A DNA stretch of 64,000 nucleotides, taken from positions 5,249,001 through 5,313,000 of the forward strand of contig NZ_CP134053.1 of the NCBI RefSeq assembly GCF_031583065.1, written 5' to 3'. The notes beneath the pieces were generated by a model. It was not told the DNA's origin and made no database searches. It saw only the letters and a program-made list of their open reading frames with translations. Source of the DNA: Streptomyces sp. CGMCC 4.7035. Its GTDB lineage: Bacteria; Actinomycetota; Actinomycetes; Streptomycetales; Streptomycetaceae. The position numbers and the translations under genes are program-made. Numbering within the stretch: the stretch's first letter is position 1; every line of letters begins with the position of its first letter. This document shows positions 49,729-57,592 of the stretch, piece after piece.

Positions 49729-50622
49729 TCAGCCCTTCAGTCCGGACGTCGCCATGCCGTCGATGAGGTAGCGCTGGAAGGCGAGGAAGAAGAGCAGCAC
49801 GGGCAGCAGCGCGACCAGGGACATCGCGATCATGCCGCCGTAGTTCGCGACGCCCTCCTGGTCGCGGAACATCATCATGCCGAGCGACACGGTGTACTTG
49901 CTCGGCTCGTTGAGGTAGATCAGCGGGCCCATGAAGTCGTTCCAGGCGTTGATGAACGTGAAGATCGCGCTGGTGATGAGGGCCGGCCGGCACAGCGGCA
50001 GCACGATCGACCAGTAGATCCGGAAGTGCCCGCAGCCGTCGAGGCGCGCCGCCTCGTCCAGTTCCCTCGGCAGGTTCCGCATGAACTGCACCATCAGGAA
50101 GACGAAGAACGCCTCCGTGGCCAGGTACTTGCCGATCAGCAGCGGCACATAGGTGTTGATCAGCTCCAGCTTCTGGAACATCACGTACTGCGGGATGAGC
50201 AGCACGTGGTACGGCAGCAGGAGCGTGCCGATCATCAGCGAGAACAGCAGGTTCCGCCCGGCGAAGCGGATGCGCGCGAAGGCGTACGCGGTCAGTGAGC
50301 AGGAGACGAGGATGCCGACGACCGCACCGAGCGCGTAGAAGAGGGAGTTCTGGAAGAAGGTGAGGATGGAGATGTCGGCGATGCCGTCGGCCAGGCCCTT
50401 GAAGTTGGCCAGGATGGGTTTCCCCGGGAACAGGTCCAGGCTGCCGATGATGTCCTTGCTCGGTTTGAACGAGGCGCCGATGACCCAGACGACCGGATAG
50501 AGGACGACCGCGAGGACGGCCAGGGCGCCGAGGTGCCAGGCGAGGGAGCCGGTTCGCCTACGGCCGACGGCCAGGAGTTCGGTGGTGCCGCCGGTGACGG
50601 ACTTGGTCGCGGTGGTGCTCAT
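49729..50622 (-). CDS. Carbohydrate ABC transporter permease (MalG type)
   Basis: 297 residues. Six helices and the EAA loop ELDEAARLDGCGHFRIYWSIVLPLCRPAL, placed for contact with an ATPase. Ends QRYLIDGMATSGLKG, typical of MalG-like partners. Overlaps the upstream permease stop by 4 nt (ATGA). Confidence 0.95.
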   Translation of the reverse strand: MSTTATKSVTGGTTELLAVGRRRTGSLAWHLGALAVLAVVLYPVVWVIGASFKPSKDIIGSLDLFPGKPILANFKGLADGIADISILTFFQNSLFYALGAVVGILVSCSLTAYAFARIRFAGRNLLFSLMIGTLLLPYHVLLIPQYVMFQKLELINTYVPLLIGKYLATEAFFVFLMVQFMRNLPRELDEAARLDGCGHFRIYWSIVLPLCRPALITSAIFTFINAWNDFMGPLIYLNEPSKYTVSLGMMMFRDQEGVANYGGMIAMSLVALLPVLLFFLAFQRYLIDGMATSGLKG

Positions 50623-51587
50623 CGGGCGTCCTCCTCGTAGTGCACCCATCGCTTCTGCGACCAGAACAGGACGGCCGTCACCAGGGCCACGGCGAGCAGC
50701 AGCATCCAGGCCATCGCGGAGGCGAAGCCCATCTGGGCCTCCTTGAAGCCCTTGTTGTACAGGTAGCAGGTGTAGACGAGCGTGGCGTCGGCCGGTCCGC
50801 AGGTGGCGTTCGAGACGACGTACGCCGAACCGAAGATCTGGAAGGAGTGAATGGTCTCCAGGAGGACGTTGAAGAAGAGGACGGGGGAAATCATCGGCAG
50901 GGTGATGCTCCAGAACCGTCTGAGCGGTCCGGCACCGTCGACCTCGGCGGCCTCGTACAGCTCCTTCGGTACCTGCTTGAGTCCGGCCAGGAAGATCACC
51001 ATGGGCGCGCCGAACTGCCACACCGTGAGGGCGACCAGGCTGTACAGCACCCAGTCGGGGTTGCCGACCCAGCCGCCCACGTTCAGTCCGAAGACCGACT
51101 GTGTACGGTCCACGATCGCGTCGTCGGAGAACAGGGCACGCCAGACGAAGCCGACCGAGACGCTCGCGCCGATGAGCGAGGGGGCGTAGAAGGCGGCCCG
51201 GTAGAAGGCCTGCCCTCGGCGGCTCTGGGCGAGGAGCAGGGCCACGCCGAGGGCGAGGAGCAGCTTCAGCGGCGTACCGATGACGACGTACTTGGCCGTC
51301 ACCTCCACGGACTTCTGCCACCGCGGGTCGTCCAACATCTTGGTGAAGTTGTCGAGACCGACCCACTTCGGTGAATTGAAGAGGTTGTAGTCGGTGAAGG
51401 CGAAGTAGAGGGACGCCACCATCGGGCCCGCGGTGAGCAGAAGGAAGCCCGCGATCCAAGGGGACATGAACAGATAGCCGGCGAGGTTCTCCCGGCGCCC
51501 CCGCCGCTTTGCGGTGGCGGGGGCGGTGGAACGTATCTCCGGGGCGTTCGCCGGAGAGTCCTTGACGAGCGTCACGGCGGTTCCCAT
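50619..51587 (-). CDS. Carbohydrate ABC transporter permease (MalF type)
   Basis: 322 residues. Helices beginning NLAGYLFMSPWIAGFLLLTAGPMVASLYFAFTDYNLF; EAA loop ELYEAAEVDGAGPLRRFWSITLPMISPVL. ATG overlaps the binding-protein stop (TGATG). Second gene of the operon. Confidence 0.95.
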   Translation of the reverse strand: MGTAVTLVKDSPANAPEIRSTAPATAKRRGRRENLAGYLFMSPWIAGFLLLTAGPMVASLYFAFTDYNLFNSPKWVGLDNFTKMLDDPRWQKSVEVTAKYVVIGTPLKLLLALGVALLLAQSRRGQAFYRAAFYAPSLIGASVSVGFVWRALFSDDAIVDRTQSVFGLNVGGWVGNPDWVLYSLVALTVWQFGAPMVIFLAGLKQVPKELYEAAEVDGAGPLRRFWSITLPMISPVLFFNVLLETIHSFQIFGSAYVVSNATCGPADATLVYTCYLYNKGFKEAQMGFASAMAWMLLLAVALVTAVLFWSQKRWVHYEEDAR

Positions 51588-52873
51588 CAGGCGGAGAAGG
51601 CGGACTGCGCCTCGGAGAAGAACTGCTTGACCGCGTCGGAGACCTTGGTCTTGCCCTGGGACATGTCGCCGCCGATCCGCAGGAAGGCGGACTCGACGGT
51701 GTCGGCACCGGCCGGGTGCGGGGTGATCGTGCCCAGGACACCCGCCTTGGCGGTGTCGTCCTCGTACTGCGCGATCTCCTTGTTGACCTCGTCGGTCGGC
51801 TTGAACGCCGCGTACTGCTCCTTGCTCGCCAGGATCCCGCGGTCGTAGCCCATGATCTTGCCGACCTCCGGGTCGTGGACCATGAAGTCGATGAACTGGG
51901 CGACCTCCTTGGGGTGCGCGGTGCGGGCCGAGGCGCTCAGCATCAGCGAGGCGAGGTACTGGCCGGTCTGCTTTCCGTCGGTCGTCGGGATCGGCGCGAG
52001 GCCGTAGGTGCTGGTGCCCTCGGCGGTGTAACGGACGGTGAAGTTGTCCCAGGTGAACTCCGAGGCCCCGTGGCCCGCGGTGACCGAGGACTTGGGTTTG
52101 TCCTGCTCGACCCGCTTCGGGTCGGTGATGATGCCGGCCTTCACGCGGCTGTAGCCGTCCGTCCACCACTCCGTCAGATCGGACTGGTCGAAGCCGAGTC
52201 CGTCCTTGGTGAAGAACGCCTTGCCGTTCTGCCGGAGGTAGAGGTCGTAGAGGTACATGATGCTGAAGTAGCCGGTGTCGCCGGGGATCCCGGTCTTGTC
52301 CTTGATGGTCTTCAGCGCCTTGAAGTAGTCGTCCCAGGTCCAGCCCGTGTGCGGCTCGATGCCCGCCTTGTCGAAGACCTTTTTGTCGATGACGAGCGCC
52401 ATGGTGTTGGAGCCGACGGGGACGCCGAGCTGCTTTCCGTCGGCCTCTCCGACCTTGGTGACGCCCTCCCGGAAGTTGTCCAGGCTCAAATTCCCGGCGT
52501 CCACCTGGGACTTGAGGTCGAGCAGAACACCTCTCTTGTCGTACTTCCGAAGAAATCCGACGGCGTTCTGGAATACGTCCGGGGGATTTCCGCCTGCCGC
52601 CTGGGTCTGGAACTTCTCCCAGAACGCGACGTAATCCTGGAAGTCCGTCTTCACCTTGATCTTCGGGTACTTCTTTTCGAAGAGCTTGATGGACTGGTTG
52701 ATCCTCTTCGCGCGCTCGTCGGCGCCCCACCAGGCGTAGCGGATGGTGACCGTCCCGTTCCCCGCGCCACTGTTCCCACCGCAACCGGTCGCCGTGGCCA
52801 GCCCCAGCGCCGCCACCGAGGCACCGGCCGCCTTCAGGACCGTCCGTCGCTCAACTTTCCCGTTCTCACGCAT
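51587..52873 (-). CDS. Sugar ABC transporter substrate-binding lipoprotein
   Basis: 428 residues from the ATG at 52873, with GGGAAGG upstream. The signal is a Tat-like lipoprotein type: ERRTVLKAAGASVAALGLATATGCGG, with the lipobox Cys. The mature part (TVTIRYAWWGADERAKRINQ; QAAGGNPPDVFQNAVGFLRKYDKRGVL; GVPVGSNTMALVIDKKVFDKAGI) is family 1 binding protein. The solute is not identifiable. An ATG at 52906 in frame has no ribosome site and was rejected. No ATPase follows, so MsiK or another shared ATPase is expected to power the system. Confidence 0.94.
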   Translation of the reverse strand: MRENGKVERRTVLKAAGASVAALGLATATGCGGNSGAGNGTVTIRYAWWGADERAKRINQSIKLFEKKYPKIKVKTDFQDYVAFWEKFQTQAAGGNPPDVFQNAVGFLRKYDKRGVLLDLKSQVDAGNLSLDNFREGVTKVGEADGKQLGVPVGSNTMALVIDKKVFDKAGIEPHTGWTWDDYFKALKTIKDKTGIPGDTGYFSIMYLYDLYLRQNGKAFFTKDGLGFDQSDLTEWWTDGYSRVKAGIITDPKRVEQDKPKSSVTAGHGASEFTWDNFTVRYTAEGTSTYGLAPIPTTDGKQTGQYLASLMLSASARTAHPKEVAQFIDFMVHDPEVGKIMGYDRGILASKEQYAAFKPTDEVNKEIAQYEDDTAKAGVLGTITPHPAGADTVESAFLRIGGDMSQGKTKVSDAVKQFFSEAQSAFSA

Positions 52874-52908
52874 GATCGGGCCTTCCCGTGACAGTGCGTC
52901 AGCCATCG

Positions 52909-52931
52909 TGAATCGTTTCAAGTAAGCGCTT
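52909..52931 (-). promoter_or_regulatory. Two LacI-type operator candidates before the binding-protein gene
   Basis: TGAATCGTTTCA (52909-52920, ends inverted) and AAGCGCTT (52924-52931, perfect palindrome within GTAAGCGCTTGC). Both resemble LacI-family sites (AAGCGCTT core). They lie 36-58 nt upstream of the start codon. Confidence 0.6.
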
Positions 52932-52934
52932 GCT

Positions 52935-53525
52935 GGCACAAGGTACGGAGGCCCTCCGGGCGCGTCAATGATTCGGACAGGAATTGCTGGGACAGCGTTG
53001 GGCGGCACGGGCGGGGGCGGAGGGTGGTGGTGGAGCGCGAGGGGCGAAGAATGCGCAGGCCGGGGAGCCAGGGGCGCACTTGCCCGGTCCGCACGGAAGG
53101 TTGACGGGGTGCGGGGCGGGGCAAGGGGCAGGCGACGGGGGCGGGGGCTGAAGGCAGACGCCCGCGCCGGCCGCTGCTGGAGTCAGGCACGAACGCTCGA
53201 CTCGGCCGGCACCACCCATGCACCCGGACACCGAGAGCCACCGAAGGCTCCACCCGCCTGTCACCAGCCGTCGGTCCGGCTATCGGCTTGGATACGGGGA
53301 GGCGCGGTACGCGATCATGCGCGAGCACGAGGGACGAGCAGTGCTCGCTCCCCCGCCGGGTGGTCGGTCCACGCTCGACCGCATGACAAACTCGGCCCCA
53401 TGACCAAGGCGCCCGGCGTCTGCCTCCCCGGACTCCCCGGAAGGGCGGTCGTGACCAGCGGCTCTCTCGGTGACCACAGGAACGGCGAAGCCCCCGTCAC
53501 GTGCCGTGCGGGGGCATGTACGAGA
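52935..53525. other. Intergenic region without a supported gene
   Basis: About 590 bp. Open frames here are short and overlap each other, with no recognisable motif. No repeat or hairpin stands out. It holds the upstream part of the transporter promoter. Confidence 0.45.
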
Positions 53526-53571
53526 CGAGGGCGGCGCGGCTCCCGTTGTCCGTGAGCACACGCCGCCCTCG
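53526..53571 (-). terminator. Inverted repeat downstream of tRNA-Val(CAC) copy 2
   Basis: Perfect 11-bp arms CGAGGGCGGCG (53526-53536) and CGCCGCCCTCG (53561-53571) with a 24-nt loop. It lies 8 bp past the tRNA end, so it may terminate it; the loop is longer than usual. Confidence 0.6.
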
Positions 53572-53578
53572 AATCCTG

Positions 53579-53650
53579 TGGGCGATACTGGGATCGAACC
53601 AGTGACCTCTTCGGTGTGAACGAAGCGCTCTCCCGCTGAGCTAATCGCCC
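53579..53650 (-). tRNA. tRNA-Val (CAC), copy 2
   Basis: 72 nt with the same arms as copy 1: acceptor GGGCGAT/ATCGCCC and anticodon CAC. It differs by C for T in the D-loop (AGCGGGA) and T for A in the T-loop (TTCGATC). Same strand as copy 1, 9.6 kb apart. Confidence 0.95.
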
Positions 53651-53705
53651 GGGCGCAGGAAGAACATTACCCCATGTCAGGGGGTGCCCCCGACCACGTA
53701 CTGGA

Positions 53706-54143
53706 TCACTGGTCCTCGATGTTCCAGGGCATCGCGAACCCGAACTTCCAGACGTAGACACCGGCGAGCACGGCCACGATCGTCAGACCGACCGTCGTCA
53801 GGATGATGTTGCGGCGACGCACCTTGGGGTCGAGCACACGCTGGGTCGCCTCGGTCACCTTGCGCTTCGTCCAGCGCAGTACCAGCTGGGCCCAGACGAA
53901 CTCCGTCGCCCAGATCGCCATGCCGCCGAAGATCACCAGCCAGCCCGGACCGGGGAGCGGAAGCATGATCACACCCGCGACGACCACCGCGAGGCCGACG
54001 ACGAAAACGCCCACCTGCCAGCTGAGATGCAGCGCCCGTCGCGCCCTGATGAATTCAGGCGCCCTGGAACCGAGCTCCCGCTCGGGCTTGGTTTCCTCCG
54101 CGATCATGGCGACGTCGCCCCGTTCGTCACTCCCCGTATTCAT
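53706..54143 (-). CDS. TIGR02611-type membrane protein
   Basis: 145 residues from the ATG at 54143. Two closely spaced helices (SWQVGVFVVGLAVVVAGVIMLPLPGPGWLVIFGGMAIWATEFVWAQ) with the motif LPGPGWLVIFGG, then RWTKRKVTEATQRVLDPKVRRRN and a final helix. Function unknown. It is divergent from ssgB. Confidence 0.85.
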   Translation of the reverse strand: MNTGSDERGDVAMIAEETKPERELGSRAPEFIRARRALHLSWQVGVFVVGLAVVVAGVIMLPLPGPGWLVIFGGMAIWATEFVWAQLVLRWTKRKVTEATQRVLDPKVRRRNIILTTVGLTIVAVLAGVYVWKFGFAMPWNIEDQ

Positions 54144-54334
54144 ACGGCCAAACCCTACCCGAGAGAAACCACTCACTGGAATGGCCGCACCGTACGAACG
54201 GTGTCTCGGCCGGATGAGCTACGTAAAGACAGGCAAAACACTCAGAGGGGTTTACAACGGCACCGTAGGTGGCATGTCGATTTCGCCGACGTGCGAATCC
54301 CCGAGCGCACACTGAGCGAAAGGCCTTGGCGCTT

Positions 54335-54748
54335 ATGAACACCACGGTCAGCTGCGAGCTGCACCTGCGCCTCGTTGTGTCGAGCGAGTCCTCACTGCCT
54401 GTACCCGCGGGACTGCGGTATGACACGGCCGATCCCTATGCCGTGCACGCCACCTTCCACACCGGAGCCGAGGAGACCGTCGAGTGGGTGTTCGCCCGCG
54501 ACCTCCTCGCAGAGGGCCTGCACCGGCCCACCGGGACCGGCGACGTCCGCGTCTGGCCGTCCCGCAGCCACGGTCAGGGCGTCGTATGCATCGCCCTGAG
54601 CTCCCCGGAGGGCGAAGCCCTGCTGGAGGCCCCGGCGCGGGCCCTGGAATCGTTCCTGAAGCGGACGGACGCAGCCGTGCCCCCGGGCACGGAACATCGC
54701 CATTTCGATCTCGATACGGAGCTCTCCCACATTCTGGCCGAGAGCTAA
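54335..54748 (+). CDS. ssgB: Sporulation-specific cell division protein SsgB
   Basis: 137 residues. SsgB sits at the future septum and recruits FtsZ in sporulating hyphae. Start NTTVSCELHLRLVVSSESSLPVPAG is the SsgB signature, with RYDTADPYAVHATFHTGAEETVEWVFARDLL and VWPSRSHGQGVVCIALSSPEGEAL. This gene is highly conserved among streptomycetes and strongly supports the organism assignment. ATG at 54335 preceded by GAAAGG. Confidence 0.96.
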   Translation: MNTTVSCELHLRLVVSSESSLPVPAGLRYDTADPYAVHATFHTGAEETVEWVFARDLLAEGLHRPTGTGDVRVWPSRSHGQGVVCIALSSPEGEALLEAPARALESFLKRTDAAVPPGTEHRHFDLDTELSHILAES

Positions 54749-55055
54749 CGAGAGACCCCTCAAGCCGCCCGGCGCCGTCCACTCGGGGAGACGGCTCGGG
54801 CCAGGACAACTGCATACGGCACACCCGGGCGCCGTCACCGCGAGCCCACGCGGAGGCGGCGCTGATGCGTGCACGGAGAGTGAGGAAATCGGCCCAAGGG
54901 GTGATGGGCGCGCTTCCTCGGGTGTCGCGGAGGCCGTGCGATCGTCATGAGGCGGTCCCTGCTCGGTCTGCGGCGGTCCCGTGGCGGCGGTAAGCCGCTA
55001 GGCTCGGCCAGCATCGGCGGGCGCCCGCCCGACCCCCCAGGCCAGGGAGCGACAC
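54749..55055. other. Intergenic region between ssgB and the CGNR gene
   Basis: 307 bp. No gene, repeat or clear terminator recognised. A TAGGCT near 54999 could be a -10 box, but no matching -35 was found. Confidence 0.4.
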
Positions 55056-55613
55056 GTGCTGATCACCCACGACACCCGGTGCGCGCTCGACCTCGTGGTG
55101 GATCTGGTGAACACCACACCCGAGGGCGAGGAGACGGACGGGCTCCCGGATGTCGCCGCACTCGACGATTTCGCGCGCGAGCACGATCTGAGCGATGTCG
55201 GCATCCTCTCGGAGCTCGACCTCTCGGCGGTACGCGCGATCCGCGGGCGGTTCGGCGCGGTCTTCGCGGCAACGGACGCCCGGACCGCGGCCGGGCTGAT
55301 CAACGAGCTGGTCGCGGCGGCGGGCACCACGCCCCGGCTGACCGACCACGACGGCTACGACTGGCATGTGCACTACTTTGCGCCCGGCGCCTCCGTCGCC
55401 GATCACATCGCCGCGGACTGCGGGATGGCCCTGGCGTTCTTCGTGGTGGCCGGGGAGCAGGAGAGGCTGCGCCGATGCGAGGCGCCCGACTGCCGACGCG
55501 CCTTCGTCGATCTCTCCCGCAACCGCTCCCGCCGCTACTGCGACAGCCGCACCTGCGGAAACCGTCTCCATGTCGCCGCATACCGGGCGCGCCGCAAGGA
55601 AGCGGCGGGCTGA
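55056..55613 (+). CDS. CGNR zinc finger domain protein (ABATE family)
   Basis: 185 residues, GTG start with AGGGAG 8 nt upstream. The N-terminal part begins LITHDTRCALDLVVDLVNTTPEG, typical of ABATE-type proteins, and the C-terminal zinc finger is RRCEAPDCRRAFVDLSRNRS, then YCDSRTCGNRLHVAAYRARRK, with CGNR present. Probably a stress-related DNA-binding regulator. No operon partner. Confidence 0.9.
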   Translation: MLITHDTRCALDLVVDLVNTTPEGEETDGLPDVAALDDFAREHDLSDVGILSELDLSAVRAIRGRFGAVFAATDARTAAGLINELVAAAGTTPRLTDHDGYDWHVHYFAPGASVADHIAADCGMALAFFVVAGEQERLRRCEAPDCRRAFVDLSRNRSRRYCDSRTCGNRLHVAAYRARRKEAAG

Positions 55614-55633
55614 GGAACCGCCCGGCCGCCGGC

Positions 55634-55721
55634 CGGAGCGCCGCCCCGCTGGACAGCGCCGGAGCGCCGCCCCGTTGGACAGCGGCGGTGCCCCGACCCG
55701 TGGGGCAGCGCCGGTGCCCCG
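55634..55721. repeat. 26-bp tandem repeat, about 3.4 copies
   Basis: Copies at 55634-55659, 55660-55685 and a degraded one at 55686-55711, then 10 bp of a fourth. Unit CGGAGCGCCGCCCCGCTGGA followed by CAGCGC; the third has GTGCCCCGACCCG instead. It lies just downstream of the CGNR gene. Confidence 0.75.
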
Positions 55722-55826
55722 TTCTTGTGACCGGGCGGCGGAACGGCGTGGACACCCTGTCGTCGCGATCCGGCGGTGGGGCTGACGGAGCCCTCGGCGG
55801 GTGGCGCCAGGGGCTCCGCATACGGC

Positions 55827-56058
55827 TCAGAGCATCAGCAGGTCGTGCAGTGATGCCATGAGCAGCAGGCAGCCGATCACCGCAAGGAAGATCATCAGCG
55901 GTGGCTGGGAGAGCGCGAAGAGACAACCCCGACGCTCCTCGGGAGGAGCAGCGGTGTCGCTCTGGGTTGTGTCCAGCATCTCGCGGCGATGATGGCCCAG
56001 CCGATACCCGCCACGCGATCAACACGCCCGGAATGTCGGGGAGTTCGCCAATATCCAC
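55827..56058 (-). pseudogene. Small two-helix membrane protein with two single-base frameshifts
   Basis: Reading from GTG 56058: DIGELPDIPGVLIAWR, then +1 into GIGWAIIAA, then +1 into EMLDTTQSDTAAPPEERRGC and LMIFLAVIGCLLLMASLHDL LML with stop at 55827. Restoring one G in a CGGG run (to CGGGG) and one G in GCGAG (to GCGGAG) gives a single 77-residue protein plus stop, with two membrane segments. The length becomes exactly 78 codons. Alternatively, the last 50 residues are translated alone from the ATG at 55979. Sequencing error or true decay cannot be told apart. Confidence 0.7.
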
Positions 56059-56144
56059 GGCGTGCGGAATGAAGGTGATCTCGGAGTGCGCCCCCTTTTG
56101 ATCACCGTGCGCCCCCCGGCCGACCGCTGTGTCGTTTCAGGTCG

Positions 56145-56597
56145 TCATATGCCGTGCTTCTTGAGGATGGCCTCGATGTCGCTGAAGTCGTCCTTCGAGT
56201 CGGCCGCGCGGGGCGTGGCCGTGGGCCGGACGGCCGGGTGGCCCCCGGCACCCAGCGCGGGCGCGGAGGCGGTGGAAGCCGAGGGAGCCGCCGCCTCGCG
56301 CTGCGCGGCCTTCGCCGCCTTGCGCTCCTTACGGGTCCCGCCGCTGCGGCGCTCCACGGCCCGCGTGGTCGCGAACAACAGCCAGGCGGCGCCCAGCAGA
56401 CCGAAGCCCGCCCATGCCGTAGGACTGAAGGCCGTGTCGGCCAGCCAGCCCACGATTCCCGTCATCACCAGGCCGACGGGCACGAGGGAGTACGCGGCGA
56501 TGCGGGCCGCCGCGAGGAAACGCTTGCGATAGGCCGTGACCGCGGCGATGCCCAGGCCGGCCGCGGAGACGGCGGAACAGACTGTCTCGGCAATCAT
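56145..56597 (-). CDS. Two-helix membrane protein, unknown
   Basis: 150 residues from the ATG at 56597, with GGAGG 7 nt upstream. Three hydrophobic stretches (VCSAVSAAGLGIAAVTAYRKRF; YSLVPVGLVMTGIVGWLADTAF; GFGLLGAAWLLFATTRA) and a basic/Ala-rich cytoplasmic tail ending FSDIEAILKKHGI. No domain recognised. It is divergent from the DsbA-family gene. Confidence 0.75.
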   Translation of the reverse strand: MIAETVCSAVSAAGLGIAAVTAYRKRFLAAARIAAYSLVPVGLVMTGIVGWLADTAFSPTAWAGFGLLGAAWLLFATTRAVERRSGGTRKERKAAKAAQREAAAPSASTASAPALGAGGHPAVRPTATPRAADSKDDFSDIEAILKKHGI

Positions 56598-56831
56598 CCG
56601 GTCCTCCAGGCGGAGATCGGTCGGCAAGGTCGGTTCGTCCCTTCCATCCTGCACCGCCCGGAGCCCGGTATGCCACGGTCCGACCGGACCTCAGGGACAT
56701 CTCCGGGTCGCCTCCTCCTCAGGGTGCGGGCCAACCTCCACCCGTGACCTCACAGACCCCGGTCATGTCTCCACCGCGGCCCGTGGAGGTCCCGTTTGGG
56801 GCGCGGTCCGGGTGCTGGGAGACTGGTGACC

Positions 56832-57356
56832 ATGAGTGACTCCTCCCCCACACGCGCCGCCGCCCCCGTCCTGGACGTCTGGTGCGAACTCCAGTGCCCC
56901 GACTGCCGCAGTGCCCTGGACGACGTGCGCGCCCTGCGCGCCCGCTACGGCGACCGGCTGGAGCTGCGGCTGCGGCACTTCCCGCTGGAGAAGCACCAGC
57001 ATGCCTTCGCTGCCGCGCAGGCCGCCGAGGAAGCGCTGGAGCAGGGACAGGGCTGGCCGTACGTCGAGGCCGTACTCGGCCGGGTCGAGGAGCTGGACCG
57101 CAAGGGAGAGGCGTTCCTGGTCGAAGTGGCCCGTGAACTCGGCCTGGACGCGGAGGAGTTCGACACGGCGTTGATCGACGGCCGGCACATCCTGATCGTC
57201 GACGCCGATCATGCCGAGGGCAAGGCGATCGGCGTGACCGGCACCCCGACGTACGTCATCGGCGGTGAGCGACTCGACGGCGGCAAGAGCCAGGAGGGGC
57301 TGCGCGAGCGCATCGAGGAGATCGCGGACCGGCTGCTGGCCGAGCAGGAGGCCTGA
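56832..57356 (+). CDS. DsbA-family thiol oxidoreductase
   Basis: 174 residues from the ATG at 56832. Thioredoxin fold: LDVWCELQCPDCRSALDDVRAL (active-site CPDC with ELQCP), RHFPLEKHQHAFAAAQAAEEAL, and the cis-Pro loop in GVTGTPTYVIGGERL. No signal peptide, so likely cytoplasmic, FrnE-like. Possible partner of a VKOR, but the cytoplasmic location argues against it. Confidence 0.9.
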   Translation: MSDSSPTRAAAPVLDVWCELQCPDCRSALDDVRALRARYGDRLELRLRHFPLEKHQHAFAAAQAAEEALEQGQGWPYVEAVLGRVEELDRKGEAFLVEVARELGLDAEEFDTALIDGRHILIVDADHAEGKAIGVTGTPTYVIGGERLDGGKSQEGLRERIEEIADRLLAEQEA

Positions 57357-57419
57357 TACGCGGGGCGCTCGTGGACCCGGTCGCCGCGTTCCGGCGTCCG
57401 GCCGCCACCGAGCACTTGC

Positions 57420-57459
57420 CCCTTCACCTCCGTCCATCCTTCAGGAGGGAGGTGAAGGG
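57420..57459. terminator. Bidirectional terminator between the DsbA and GNAT genes
   Basis: Perfect 12-bp stem CCCTTCACCTCC (57420-57431) / GGAGGTGAAGGG (57448-57459). Its 16-nt loop contains TCCTTCAGGA, the same short TTCA hairpin as the right-end hairpin of the tnpB element. Confidence 0.75.
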
Positions 57460-57483
57460 CGTCCTTGCGAAGGGCGTCCTTGC
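57454..57483. repeat. 15-bp tandem repeat
   Basis: GAAGGGCGTCCTTGC at 57454-57468 and again at 57469-57483, partly overlapping the terminator arm. Confidence 0.75.
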
Positions 57484-57592
57484 CCCTGCGGCCCGGAGGG
57501 CCCGGGCGTCTTGACGGAATCGCGTTGTCCGACAATGAGGTTGCCGGACATGCCGTCGGACGGGCGGCACGTGAAGCCCGTGGAGACCTCTT

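Noticed and set aside
52968..53555. 195-residue plus-strand reading in the region after the sugar operon
   Set aside because: No ribosome site, domain or helix pattern; composition typical of shadow frames.
43999..53650. Integrative element with attachment sites
   Set aside because: The tRNA copies are both full genes and no integrase or excisionase was found, so only a possible old block is reported as a finding.
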